A DNA stretch of 64,000 nucleotides. Source: Dactylorhiza incarnata. Lineage: Eukaryota; Streptophyta; Magnoliopsida; Asparagales; Orchidaceae. The notes under the pieces were generated by a model, which ran no database searches, was not told where the DNA came from, and worked only from the letters and a program-made list of their open reading frames with translations. Every line of letters begins with the position of its first letter. The first letter of the stretch is position 1. Positions 43,922 through 54,123 of the stretch are shown piece by piece. The DNA lies in contig JAWHQI010000019.1 in NCBI GenBank assembly GCA_033032865.1, positions 9,838,001 to 9,902,000 on the forward strand, written 5' to 3'. Both the position numbers and the translations under genes were made by a program.

Positions 43922-45142
43922 CACACTGCCCTCCACGGCGAGCAGCTTTTCCTTCAGCTGCGCGTTCTCGGCAAGAAGCCCCTGATAGGCCCTCGCGAGC
44001 TCCACGTTCTGAATCTCCAGTTGCAAGCAGCGCCTCCCCATCATGTGGGCGAGCTCGGCAGAGCGCAACTGGGACCTCGCACACTCAAAAGCGAGAGTCC
44101 TCGCCGTCTCATCTTTATAAGCCCCCACATCCTCACGTCCATAGAGGATGAACGAGAAATCGAAGGCATGGCCGCTGACGGTCTCCTTCTCCAACCAGGT
44201 GAGGAGGATGGTGGAGATGTCCGCCTGGTTAGTCTTCGGCTTCCAGTTCACCAAGATCTCGCCGGTCTCATCCCGACGCCTCTGGCCGAGGCCGAAGTTG
44301 TAGTGTTTGATGGGGATGGGCGGAGCGGAGGTTCTGGCAGCCTCCTGGATGGGCTCGTCGTCCTCACCTCCCGCGGAGAGGCCGGTGAGGTCGAACTCAT
44401 CGAAAGCGGCCTCGCGAGGCTCCTTCCCCTTCGAGGAGGCGAGCGGGACCCTGCTCTTCTTACTCTTTTTCTTCGGTGGGGATTTTGGGGGAAGGGCATG
44501 GCTGCTAGAAGCCCCCGGTCTCTTGCGAGAGGAGGGCTCACTTGGTGTGACGGCTCCTCGGCAAGCCTACGCCCCCATGGTCGTGAGAGCAAGGGTAGTG
44601 TCGGCCTTCCGATTGCTCACGTAGGGGGGATGGATGGGAAGATCCCGCTCGCCGAAAAAGCGTTGAAATTTCAATAAATACAGAGTTACTGGAATAAAGT
44701 TGTAGTTGTTAAGCGAGATCTTTACCTTCCCCAGCGAGAACACTAGAGGCAGCGAGTTGATGTTGCGACGGAGATGAACAACCTCAAAGTTCTTCTTACA
44801 GAAGAACTGATAAAGGAGGGCGTCATGTCCTCCGAGGGCAGTTGGCCGGTAGGTGGTCTCGCCGTGCTGGACTGGCGAGATCGGGATATTGCCGAAGTTC
44901 CCCTTGATGAAGAGGAACTTCTGGGCCCAGAACTGGGCCTTGTTGATGGTATCGTCGACCTTAGGACCCGAGCCCACGAAGTAGGCGGTCCCGTCGTTGT
45001 AGGAGCGGAAGGAGAACAGCTTCGGAAAGGCCGGAAGGCTGAACTCGATGCGCTCCTCGCGTAGGTAGCAGGCGAAGGCTGTGATCACCGCCATAGCGTT
45101 AGGGGTAAGCTGACCCAGAACAACGCCGTAATGCTTGAGCAC

Positions 45143-45232
45143 CTGGCGAGAAGCAAGTAGACCAAGATTAGTTCATATGATGTGCGAGACCTGACCTGCA
45201 GAGGATAAGAAGCGAACGAGAGCGATTATTAC
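45143..45232 (-). other. Intron 1 of Tat2 antisense gene 2
   Basis: Donor CGCCAG|GTAATAATC and acceptor CTTCTCGCCAG|GTGCTC; 90 nt with in-frame stop when unspliced. Splicing rebuilds the PF04195-like block that is continuous in Tat1. Confidence 0.78.
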
Positions 45233-45601
45233 CTGGCGAACTTTCAGACACAAGGGGAGACGCAAGCCGACCGCGAAATGAGCGGTGGGGATGGCCAGCT
45301 CGTCGACAAGCGGCGCGTTGATCACGTCATTCTCGCTAGGACGACGTGCCTCGAATGGAGGGGTGATGTAGTCGGCGACCGCGGTGAAGTACTCTTCGTC
45401 TGTCAGATTGCAGTGAAAGAAGCTATGCTCGGCGAAAGCCTTAGCAATCTTTCCCCGACCATCCGACTCGCTAGCGTCGCCGCCCATTTCAATAACTTGC
45501 GGGAAAGGAAGTAAAACGAGAACGGGAAGAAGCGAGAGCTCTGAAGCGGAGGAGGAAGAAGGTTGGCATTAAATGCGGTGGTTGACTCAGCTATAACCGC
45601 C

Positions 45602-45609
45602 TATTTATA
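45602..45609 (-). promoter_or_regulatory. TATA box for Tat2 antisense gene 2
   Basis: Minus strand GCTATAAATAGGCGG, 115 bp upstream of the ATG at 45487. It lies between the two antisense genes, so gene 2 appears to have its own promoter. Confidence 0.7.
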
Positions 45610-45949
45610 GCAAAAGTAAAAAGGCGGGAAGAAGCCCAAGCGCTGGTGGGCGCGATTAGCCAAAACATCACATCACGGCCGCGGGCGAGAAAGACCTACG
45701 GGGTCAGTACAAGCAGCATTTTCGCAAGATATATTTAGCGAGAATAGAGGGTCCTCGCGAGCACAACATAACATGAGAATGAAACGGACTTATTAGCAGC
45801 GAGCGAGAACTAATGAAAAGCGAGTAATAATTATTATAAACGAAATAAAGCCAATATATTAGTGGCAAATATACGAGTTGCAAGCCATTGCGAGATCGTC
45901 CAGAATAACGGCACTCCTTAACAAGAAATAAGAGTTCGCGACAGCGAAG

Positions 45950-47111
45950 AAGTTAGCGAGAATCATGGGGAAACCACTTCCACCTACCCCCACCCCGCGA
46001 CCCGGACCGCGGCGGTACCCTAGAATTATAATAATCCTCGGCTGCGCGGCCCTCCCGGTCCATGAGGAAGGCATAATCCCTCATCCTCGCTATATGCACC
46101 TCCGGCGTCATAACATTCTCATCGTGATAGCGTTGTCTCGTGGCTCGGAGCCTCGCACACTCTTCCATCAAGACAGCATGCCTGTCCTCGACGACTTCTC
46201 TGTCCCGTCTTGCCTGCATGTTGAGGTCCATCAGCATCCGACCGTGTTTTCTCAGCAACTCTGCGGTTCATTGTTTCATCATCTCAGGATCTCGCGGATC
46301 CCCTAAGAAGTATTCCACCTGGTCAGGGAGAGGGGACATTTCATCGTCGCCCAACTCGGAATCGGTAGGCGGATTTTCAGGATTCTCTGTAAAGGTTAGA
46401 TAGCGCGCTTGAGTTCGCGCAAGGCAAGGGGGTCGTCGAAATGCTTACCCAGAGGGGGGAGAGATGTCCCAGGGCGGCCCTGGAAGACGTTGCTGTAATG
46501 GGGATAGAGAGATTTACCCAGACCAGGAGGATAGGCGGCGCTGTTGGTCGGGGGGACCTTTGGCGGCGCAGAACCGCCGGTCTCCTCGCTCGTCAGGAGT
46601 TGGAACCCTGGCTTATCTATAGTTTTGTCGGGAGGAGGCGGAGACGGAGGCCGCGGTGCCTGGCGAGCCGGGGACTTCAGGGGCGAGACTGTAAGAAGCA
46701 GGGAATGAAGGGCAGTTGACAAAAGGAGGACTGGTATGCGAGATTAAGGGCATACCCGCGATATTTTTCCCAGCAAGATTCGTATCCGCCGACGAACTTC
46801 TGCGAGACCCACCAACAGGTTCGCCAGTGTCCTCGTTCGGCAAGGCATCCTGCGAGTAGGCATGAATCAAAGGCAAACTTATTAACTTAAGCTAGAGGGG
46901 TAGCTCATACCTTCTCTTGGAGGCGGCTATCCGGGGAGGAGTCCAGCAACACAGAGCCATCCCCGGTTCGGCAGGCCGCCTTAGCTTTTTTAGTCTTTGG
47001 AGACGGAGCGGGAGGCGGCCGATTCATCCAGGCGGGGACCCTGGTCGTGGAGGGTAGCCCGCCGGCTTTCACAGCCCTCAGGCGAGCCTCTGCTTCTTCG
47101 GAAATCGACAT
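45950..47111 (-). pseudogene. Tat2 antisense gene 1, spliced, Pro-rich and coiled coil
   Basis: ATG 47111-47109 (MSISEEAEARLRAV) is preferred over the in-frame ATG at 47165, which is only 22 bp from the TATA box at 47187-47194. Exon 1 ends at 46911 and exon 2 starts at 46849. Then come a Ser/Pro-rich part, a PPSPPPPDK stretch (46660-46620), an acidic piece (46378-46300) and a charged helix rich in R and E (46258-46050). Frameshifts near 46700 and a TGA near 46267 break it. A probable third exon begins at about 46379 after TCTAACCTTTACAG. I recognise no domain. Confidence 0.55.
46850..46910 (-). other. Intron 1 of Tat2 antisense gene 1
   Basis: Donor GAGAAG|GTATGAGC, acceptor CTACTCGCAG|GATGCC, 61 nt, with CTTAAGTTAAT branch-like sequence inside. 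Confidence 0.7.
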
Positions 47112-47149
47112 CTCCTGACAGCTACAGTACGAGGCAAAAAGGAAGAAAA

Positions 47150-48477
47150 GGAAGTGGCGGCGCACGCCACTGAGGACTCAGGATGATATTTATAGCCCTC
47201 AGGGTGGACCCTACCAAAGATTCCTGACAGATTATCAAGGGGCTGGAAAATACTAGGGGTTAGATGTTTCTTCGCGAGCCTAAATAGCCTCGTGAAGAGC
47301 GGGGATTGTGTACAACCCCGATATTCGCCAAGCCAAGAGGCACGGTGCAAGAAGGTAACAGGATGAAAGAAGTAATAAGAGGTTACAGTCCTTGGGGCCA
47401 AAGACCTCGCGAGAGAGACCTTGGAGAAGTCTCTCTCGGAGGGCTCGCTAAGAGGCGAGCGAGAAGGGTCGGCGGCGAGGTAAACGCTCCCAGGAAATTT
47501 GAAGAAGTTTCCTGAGTTCGACGAAAGGAGTACTGCGTTTGACAAACTCTCTCGAGTTTGTCGAGCTCTCCTATGGTCGTCGAGCTCACCCCTGTTCGGC
47601 GAAATCATCAGAGGTCGACGAAGTGTTCTATGCTCATTAAAGCCAAAGGGGCGATCTCGCAAGAGGAGTCGCGAGATCCAGACCTCGGCAGATATCTCCA
47701 AAAGACTGGGCCGAGCGAGGGATGGCAAATCAATACCTCGCAGACCGCTGGCAGAATTGACCTATGTTCAATAAAGAGATGTCCAGCGAAATGTGTTCGG
47801 TGCGCGGTAAAGTCAATTGGCGATCTCGCAGGAAAGCTCGCAAGTTTAGAGCCTCAGCGTCCGGCGAGATCAATTCGGCGTTCGACGAATGCTGAGCTCT
47901 GCTCGACATTCATCGAACGACGCTCTACAAATTACAGCAGGGAAGCAGCGGTCGGCGAACCGCCCGTCTCAGCAGTCAGCGAACAATTCAACGTTCTGCA
48001 TTCGTCAAGCTCGTTTGTGATCGACGAAGTGCTCTGTGTTTGACGAAGGGTGTGTTGAGCTCGATGGAGTCAAGGGGCGGTCTCGCAAGAGGAGTCGCGA
48101 GATCGGACCTCGACAGATACCGCCAGAATAGGTCGGCGAGGTCCTCGCAGGGCGATCGCCTATGAGAGGCATCGCGAGCAGGACTCGCGAGAAGGCCCGC
48201 CAGAGCTTCGGCAATAATGTTCTCGCAGTTCCTTGCCCATAAGTTGATAGGGCCAAATTACCCTTTCACCCTTGGTGGTCTGCCTTTATCCTCTCCAAAC
48301 AGCAGAGTTTGGCTATTAGCAGACCCATTTGGGGTGTGGATAGTAAAATCAAAAGGCGGGATTGTAAGATCTCTTTTTCCAAAACCGGTTCGGGTACTTG
48401 AAAACACGAACCTCTCCCGTATCGCACGGTTGAGGTGGATCTTCGCCCAGAATCGCTGTGTTGTGCTGTCACCAACA
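47150..48477 (+). repeat. Probable 3' LTR of Tat2
   Basis: The right end ACCAACA matches that of Tat1. A purine tract AAAAAGGAAGAAAAGGAAG (47134-47152) followed by TG is the best candidate PPT and sets the left edge, but it overlaps the start of antisense gene 1, so this is uncertain. The interior has GATCTCGC...GCGAGATC hairpins (47653-47678) and GTTCGACGAA motifs (47518-48045). Confidence 0.5.
47187..47194 (-). promoter_or_regulatory. TATA box for Tat2 antisense gene 1
   Basis: Minus strand GGCTATAAATATC, 75 bp upstream of ATG 47111. The motif-rich stretch 47510-48200 lies upstream of it. Confidence 0.68.
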
Positions 48478-49254
48478 CTCGGGTTGGCTAACACCGCTCA
48501 GCACCAACCCAGCCGGCTGTACGATCATAAGTAAAATATGCCAAAAAGGAAGGTACATAAACGAAGGCATGCCCACAATCACAGCATCATATCTAAATAT
48601 ATATAATGAAAACAGAAAGTCCAAAGAGAAGTACAAGCAAGAAGGGGGCTATGCCCGATACATAACCAAAATAATGTACTATCTCTCTCTCTACAACATG
48701 CGTAAGTCTACAACAAAAGCTCTCAAAATGCGGAAGTCTAACTATCTAATCATCAACCTATGGCATCGTGGTAGTGCGCTGCATCTGCTGCTCAGGTCAT
48801 GCCATCTCGTCCTGCTGCGCGCGGGACAACTCCGTCTCCTCGGACTCCTGCGATGACACTGACCATTAGTCATAAAGACTAAGTCATTTTGTCCTCGCCT
48901 CCCTGCACGACTCCTAGGAACCGAGCGGGAGGAAGAAGCGGAGGACAACAAGGGGTAAACAAAGAAGGTGGTGAGATGGCACTAATCTAGCAGGTATAAG
49001 TAAAGCAGTAAAAACTAGCTAGCAATATAGCGTAAGTATAAGGCAGTAAAGTAGAGCAATGAAGTAAGCAGTAAATAGAAAGAAAATGCGGTGCAGTAAG
49101 TAAATCTAAACTACCATCACAGATCGTACCTTAACTTATATAAACACCCATACGACATATAAGTTAAGATGTCCAGGTAACTCATCATATAAAAGAGCCC
49201 ATACAAATTTATATGAGGGGGGTATGCTAATGTGAATGTTATGCTATGCTATGT
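48478..49254. other. Unassigned stretch between Tat2 and LTR I
   Basis: 777 bp with no convincing gene. A GC-richer part at 48760-48930 opens a 69-codon minus frame rich in Ser and Arg with no known motif. A-rich GTAAGTA/GCAGTAA repeats run from 48985 to 49100. AACTTATAT and its complement flank 49131-49166 as a loose inverted repeat. It could be the 3' UTR of another element. Confidence 0.4.
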
Positions 49255-49506
49255 TGAAGTATCTAGTTGCCTACCTAAATCACCTAGAGGAGGGTGAATA
49301 GGTGATCTCTACGTCTTTTGCGGAATTAAAAATTAAACGTAAAGCACAGCACACAAAATTAATCACAGCCACAGATAACACCAGGAATTTATAGTGGTTC
49401 CCCGTACTTGGGTACTCCACTGCCGTCCTCGCCAATCTAGCACCACAGCTAGACTTTACTACTCACTAAATCTCGGATCAAGAGCGATCCTACAGTCTCG
49501 GAGTCA

Positions 49507-49625
49507 AACTCCTACAAACTCAGAGAGAACCTCTCTTACAACTCGGAGAAAACTTCTCCTACAACTCGGAGAACAACCTCTCCTACAACTCGGAGAACAA
49601 CTCCTACAACTCGGAGATATCAACT
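49507..49625 (-). repeat. CTACAACTCGGAGA short tandem repeat in LTR I
   Basis: About seven irregular copies of CT(C/A)CTACAACTCGGAGA, 16-24 bp apart, in the R/U5 half. LTR J has the counterpart TCTGAGTTGTAGGAGA repeated at 18423-18510, so it is a family trait. Confidence 0.8.
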
Positions 49626-49950
49626 CCTACAATAGATTGAAAAGGGTTTGAACAATACTAAACCAGATCTGAATAACAGAGGCGTTTTCTTCCTTCTTCT
49701 TGAATGGCTTTTGAGAACGATGAGGAAGAACAACGATCCTTCAAATCTGTCTTTGGCAATCCGAAACGATCCAATAGAGATTGTAGAACCTGAGTATGGA
49801 TCAATCGAACCCTTCTTGAAAGAAATCGGCAACTCCAAAGAGTAGAACGATCTCTAATCGTAGACGACGGCGAGCGGCGTTTTTCTCGTTCTTTTTGATC
49901 GGGAGAGAGATTAGGGTTCGAACGATTCTTTTTCTTCCTTTAAACAATCC

Positions 49951-49958
49951 TATATATA
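49951..49958 (-). promoter_or_regulatory. TATA box of LTR I
   Basis: Minus strand CCATATATATAGG; the LTR J box (17945) is the counterpart. Confidence 0.6.
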
Positions 49959-50082
49959 TGGAGAGGAGCAATTAAAGGATTAATTAGCCTTAAAAGCGCT
50001 CCATATAGCCGTTAGAAACAAGAAGGGGCGATCACGATCCGTCCAGAACAGAGAAATCGAAACAGAAAATTTACGGACAGAA

Positions 50083-50262
50083 GTCTCGAGACATAAGGGA
50101 TCTCTCGAGACATAAGGGATGTCTCGAGACATGAAACGGAGAGAGCAGGAAAGGGATGTCTCGAGAACTCGATGATCTCTCGAGACATTGCAAAGAATTC
50201 AGACTTAAGATCTCTCGAGACAACCACGATCTCTCGAGACATGTCTGATCTCTCGAGACATA
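50083..50262 (-). repeat. TCTCGAGA palindrome cluster in LTR I
   Basis: Eight or more copies of GTCTCGAGAC or (G)ATCTCTCGAGACAT, a perfect 8-10 bp palindrome, lie within 180 bp (50083, 50101, 50121, 50158, 50190, 50211, 50230, 50249). They are about 125 bp upstream of the TATA box. Unlike the other arrays the spacing is short and irregular. Confidence 0.9.
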
Positions 50263-50590
50263 TCCTTAGGAAAAATTTGTTTTACAAAAATTTCTTTTCT
50301 TCTCTTGAACACATGCTGCAGCCGCACTCCAAAGTCTTCAATAGTCTTGAAAAAGAAGTGTACCCCAATAGTGAGATCACACATGAGTCATCACCATGTT
50401 TCATATAATGAGGGATTACATTTTATGAAACTGTGTTTGCAGACCCATTGTGACCTGACATTGGCTTACACTTAGCCATGATAATCTGCAAGACAATACT
50501 AGAAAAGCATATCAAATACAAAAGCAATTCAATCTTAGTTTAAGAATGACTTCTCACAAATCAAGGTAATTGTGAATGCAATTTCCAACA

Positions 50591-50607
50591 ATCTCCCCCT
50601 ATTTGTA
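50591..50607 (-). other. Polypurine tract of copia element I
   Basis: Minus strand ACAAATAGGGGGAGAT against the LTR end; same core as element D. Confidence 0.85.
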
Positions 50608-51105
50608 GAAGTCAGAACCCTGTACACTAAGTTGAATTACAGCAGTTAAAGAATAAATATGCTACACTACACAAAGATATAGAAATGAAAAAGTAAAGAA
50701 CATCAAAACATCAAATATATATATATATATATCTAAATTTGAATTGTTCAGAAGACTTGATGTTCACTAATATCAGAATGAAAACAAAATATGTCTTGTC
50801 AGCATCATCATCATCATCCTTCAAGACCACCTTTTCCTCTTTTCTTCTTATCTGGAGAAATAAGCATGAGGCTTGGGATGGTAAAACGGAGGGGGTTCCG
50901 GAGCATCAGCATTATTATAACCAAAAGCTCTGAAATGAATCCTTCGCTTCCTTTGAGCTGTCTCATGTTTTTCCCATTCTTGAGAGCTGTAGCATTCAGA
51001 TCTGTTCATTTTACCTTCATGAACTAACTTGTAGGTTTCAAGAATAATGTCTTTTGAGACTGGGCTCCAGATTTCTGGATAACTTTTCTCAACCTTAGCT
51101 TTGCA
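50608..51105 (-). other. 3' untranslated region of copia element I
   Basis: About 500 bp with no ORF; includes a short TA repeat at 50717-50731. Confidence 0.6.
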
Positions 51106-52845
51106 CTAACCTGTAGAGCTAGAACTAGGAACTAATCTACTGGCAGAAGAACCTTCACCAAATTTTCTTTTTCCTTTGGTCCCAGCCCTATCTGATTGTT
51201 CTTCAACAATAGGAGCCTTCCCAAGTAGTTCTTCTAGCCTGGGAGAAAAATGAGGAACAGGAATATCTGGATCAATTGCCAACTCAGGAAATATCTGATT
51301 ATGAAGCCACGTTGCTGTTTTGAATGAATAAGCATTAATATCAGCAACTTGCTTCAACATCCTGGAAGAGAACTGCTCAAACTGAGAATTCCATGAGCTT
51401 TGAAGAGCAGAAACGGAGCTTTCAATCAAATCTGTCATTTGAGCTACTATATTTTCCTCCCCCTTTCTGACTTCTACAGATAGGGTTTGGAGAATATCAT
51501 CTTTGAACTTTCCGACTTCATCAACAATTCTGAATGTATTGGCTTCAGCCTTGTCAGACACTGATTCTTGAAGCTTTGTCAGTATAACAGTCTGAGTCAA
51601 TACTGTGCCTACACCTTCAGTTGCATGATCAATTTGCTTGCTCCCTAGGCTCATCAAATCAGAGAGATTTTCATAATTGGATTTTATCTTAGCTAACTCT
51701 CTGCCTAGTTCACTTTCAACTGAGGCAATCTTCCTGTGAACAGTTGTCAAAGAATTTTCAAACTGTGCACTCTGCTTCTTGAGCAGTGCTTCAATCTTTC
51801 CTAGAAGAGAATCTTCTGCACAGCCTAGCTCATCTGGAGCATTCTTGGTTGTGTCAAACTCTGACTCCCCCTCAACATGTACTAGGGGAGGTGACAACTC
51901 ATGAACTGACATAACATCATCATCATCTATGTTAAAAACAAAATCAGCACCAGACCCTGCCTGTTGGCCACTGGGACTGTGCTCTTCAGATACTGGAATG
52001 GATTCTGTTGGAGCTGATGAGGATTGACCTTTAGCTTTTGAACGGATTGAAAGCTTGGCACGACTTGAAGCTTTAGAGCGAGTCCGAGATGAAAGTGGCA
52101 ATGATGGTACGAAGGGTGCTTGATCTTCAGAAGAAGGAGCTGGAGTTTCTGCTTCTCTTGCAACTGCAGATTTAAGAGTCTCCCCCTCAGAAGGAGCACC
52201 AGCCATTTCCGGCTTCTTAATACGAATGTCCCATCTCTGCAAGGAGTTGACATCTATCTTCTTAAGGTGATGGATAACTGTACCTTTGGACATGTTGAAA
52301 ATAGCAGGGTTAAACTGATTTAGAAACAGTGAGATGATCCGGGCAAAGTTAGGAGTGTTTATGCAAGCTTTGATATTTGAGAATAAGATTGAGGCCCAAT
52401 CTCTCTTCTTTCCAGTAACAATGCCAATCATCAACAGAAACATCTCTTCAGACACATGTCCTTGAGAGCCTGTCTTGCAGAAAAGTGCCTTTGAGATAAT
52501 GTCCAGCAGGAGCTTCCCCACAGCATTCAACTTATTCCTCTTAACTGTAGAGAAATCTGAATCAAGACCACAGAACCTTGTTGTAGTCAACCAATCATTG
52601 TCAACTAGTTCTTCTTCAGCTTCCACTTCAGAGAACTGCAAATACTTGGCAAGAGTCTCTAGAGAGACTTTGATTTTGATACCCTTAACGAAGGAGATAA
52701 ACATACTTCCTTCCTTGATTGGCTTCACATTGATGAAGAATTCTTCAACCTCTTCAAACAGTATCCGGCAAGGATGCTCGAGAACAAAGGTGAGACCAGC
52801 GGCATCAAGCAAACAAAACAGTGCCTGCAGATTATTTCTCCCCAT
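51106..52845 (-). CDS. Extra (envelope-like position) ORF of copia element I, N-terminus replaced by Tat3 sequence
   Basis: An unbroken 579-codon minus-strand ORF between the PPT and the Tat3 junction, the place of the extra ORF in SIRE-type copia elements. Residues 1-8 come from Tat3 integrase read in another frame; element I sequence starts at 52820. Residues 10-190 look globular (EHPCRILFEEVEEFF, SFVKGIKIKVSLETLAKYL) and recall the 'putative plant transposon protein' family in retrotransposon extra ORFs. Residues 210-330 are Ser/Pro-rich and acidic with a basic SSRTRSKASSRAK patch; 350-510 are heptad-like and probably coiled coil. I see no signal peptide or clear membrane segment, so 'envelope' refers to position only. 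An unbroken frame among dead genes is notable. Confidence 0.6.
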   Translation of the reverse strand: MGRNNLQALFCLLDAAGLTFVLEHPCRILFEEVEEFFINVKPIKEGSMFISFVKGIKIKVSLETLAKYLQFSEVEAEEELVDNDWLTTTRFCGLDSDFSTVKRNKLNAVGKLLLDIISKALFCKTGSQGHVSEEMFLLMIGIVTGKKRDWASILFSNIKACINTPNFARIISLFLNQFNPAIFNMSKGTVIHHLKKIDVNSLQRWDIRIKKPEMAGAPSEGETLKSAVAREAETPAPSSEDQAPFVPSLPLSSRTRSKASSRAKLSIRSKAKGQSSSAPTESIPVSEEHSPSGQQAGSGADFVFNIDDDDVMSVHELSPPLVHVEGESEFDTTKNAPDELGCAEDSLLGKIEALLKKQSAQFENSLTTVHRKIASVESELGRELAKIKSNYENLSDLMSLGSKQIDHATEGVGTVLTQTVILTKLQESVSDKAEANTFRIVDEVGKFKDDILQTLSVEVRKGEENIVAQMTDLIESSVSALQSSWNSQFEQFSSRMLKQVADINAYSFKTATWLHNQIFPELAIDPDIPVPHFSPRLEELLGKAPIVEEQSDRAGTKGKRKFGEGSSASRLVPSSSSTG

Positions 52846-53599
52846 ACAAAATTACTTACAACTTGAGATGTTACCTTGGCGAGCGCCTTCACTTCTACCC
52901 ATTTGGAGAAATAATCGATCATGACCAGTAAGAACCTTCTTTGGCCGCTAGCTTGAGGGGAAAAAAACCCCATATGGCGAAGGGCCAGGGTGCAGTGATG
53001 GTTCAGAGCCTCTGAGCTGGGAGGAGTTCGAGCGGAGCATAGAGCTGACACTTTGGACACCTCTTTGCGAACTCCACCGCATCCTTGCTGAGGGTGGGCC
53101 AGAAGTAGCCTTGTCTCAACACCCTCCCTTCCAGAGTTCGGCTCCCGGAGTGACTCCCATATTCCCCAGAGTGAATTTCTTCCAGGACTCTCGGAACCTC
53201 CTCCTCTGAGACACAACGGGCCAGAAGTCCCGAGAGAGTCTTCCTGTACAGCCCTCCTGCATGCAAGGAGTAATAAGCCGACATATACCTGAAGCATCGT
53301 CTGTCTATGTCTCCTTCAGGGAATTTCCCTGATGATAGGAAAGTGACGAAAGGATCCATCCACGAGGCCCGCTGATCCACCTCCATCAGCTCTCCTTCCT
53401 CGATGGTGGGCCGGAAGAGTTCCAAAACCGTTCCTCCTGCTCGGGGACCGAATTTGGTTAGGAGGTCTGCGGGGGTGCTCTCCTCCCTTGGCACGTGCTT
53501 GATGGGGAAAGTGCGAAAATGCCCGATGATCCCCTTGACCTTTTCCAGGTACCGCAGGAGAGTCGAGTCCTTCGCCTCAAACTCCCCCTGACTTGGCAT
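52821..53599 (-). pseudogene. Tat3: end of second RNase H and integrase (zinc finger, partial core)
   Basis: 53599-53003 encodes the end of an archaeal-type RNase H, a linker, and the H-H-C-C zinc finger (EIHSGEYGSHSG ... CPKCQLY, with YFWPTL between). After a TAG and a shift the core begins (LLVMIDYFSKWVEVKALAKV, about 52925) and reaches the residues after the first catalytic Asp. The second Asp and the Glu are lost at the junction, so it cannot integrate DNA. Confidence 0.85.
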
Positions 53600-54123
53600 G
53601 TGACCACCATGGAATCCGTCGAGACCTCCACATCTTGTATCCCCAATTCCCGAGCCAACCGCAGGCCCGCTATCACCGCCTCGTAATCCGCTTGGTTGTT
53701 GGTAATCGGGAAGTGGATGTTCATAGCTTGCTCAATCTTGGTCCCTTGGGGGCTCACCAAGATGATTCCCCCTCCATAGGAGTGTCTTCCTGACGCACCA
53801 TCTACCAACATCTTCCACGCCACCGGGGGAGGCGGTTCATGTTCCCCTACTTCGGATGTGTAGTCAGCCATGAAGTCTGCCACTGCTTGGGCCTTGACTG
53901 ATGCCCTAGGGACAAACGTAATGTTGAACTCACTCAGCTCCACGGACCACTTTGCCAATCTTCCCGAGTGTTCCACCCCTTCCATAACTTTGCGAAGCGG
54001 GTGATCAGTTATCACTTTGATTGAATGTGCCTGGAAGTAGGGCCGGAGCCTCCGGGCCGCCACCACCAATGCGAAAGCCAACTTCTCCAAAATGGGGTAC
54101 CGGAGCTCCATCTTCCTCAGCAC
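53458..54123 (-). pseudogene. Tat3: RNase H and archaeal-type second RNase H
   Basis: The frame starts in the RT-associated RNase H (YPILEKLAFALVVAARRLRPYF; TDHPLRKVM; RLAKWSVELSEF) and passes into a second RNase H fold with MLVDGASGRHSYGGGI and EVSTDSMVV. Possession of this extra archaeal-type RNase H is an established mark of the Tat lineage. A frameshift near 53590 passes the frame on to 53599-53003. Confidence 0.85.

Larger units (their letters stand above)
43521..45487 (-). pseudogene. Tat2 antisense gene 2: PF04195-like domain, coiled coil, three exons
   Basis: TATA box at 45609-45602, ATG at 45487. Exon 1 (45487-45233) and exon 2 (45142-43922) join over a 90-nt intron; exon 3 runs from 43850. 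Across the first junction the protein reads GLRLPLCLKVRQ then VLKHYGVVLGQLTPNAM, as in the putative gypsy-type transposase family PF04195 (by memory of the motif). Exon 2 also has KKKSKK, nuclear-signal-like, and a leucine-rich coiled coil (44130-43930); the C-terminus is acidic. Stops are TAG 44569-44567, TGA 43715-43713 and one TAG in exon 3, so it is slightly decayed. About 600 codons. Biochemical role unknown. Confidence 0.7.
40808..48477 (+). mobile_element. Tat2, 3' half of a Tat-lineage gypsy element
   Basis: On the plus strand: end of integrase, tandem repeats, two genes on the opposite strand, then an LTR ending ACCAACA. This is the layout of Tat1 and of Tat elements in general. Everything upstream of the integrase core is missing; the left end is a messy junction with copia F. 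Confidence 0.8.
49255..50590 (-). repeat. 3' LTR of copia element I (SIRE-like)
   Basis: TGAAGTATC on the left, TTTCCAACA on the right against the PPT. CCTAGAGGAGGGTGAATAGG near 49283 and GGTTCCCCGTAC near 49397 match the usual places of SIRE-type LTRs and LTR J. A short tandem repeat CTCCTACAACTCGGAGA recurs 49507-49620. Confidence 0.85.

Noticed and set aside
44021..44677. 218-codon plus-strand ORF in Tat2
   Set aside because: It opposes exon 2 of antisense gene 2, which has splice sites, a promoter and a homologue in Tat1; this frame has none.
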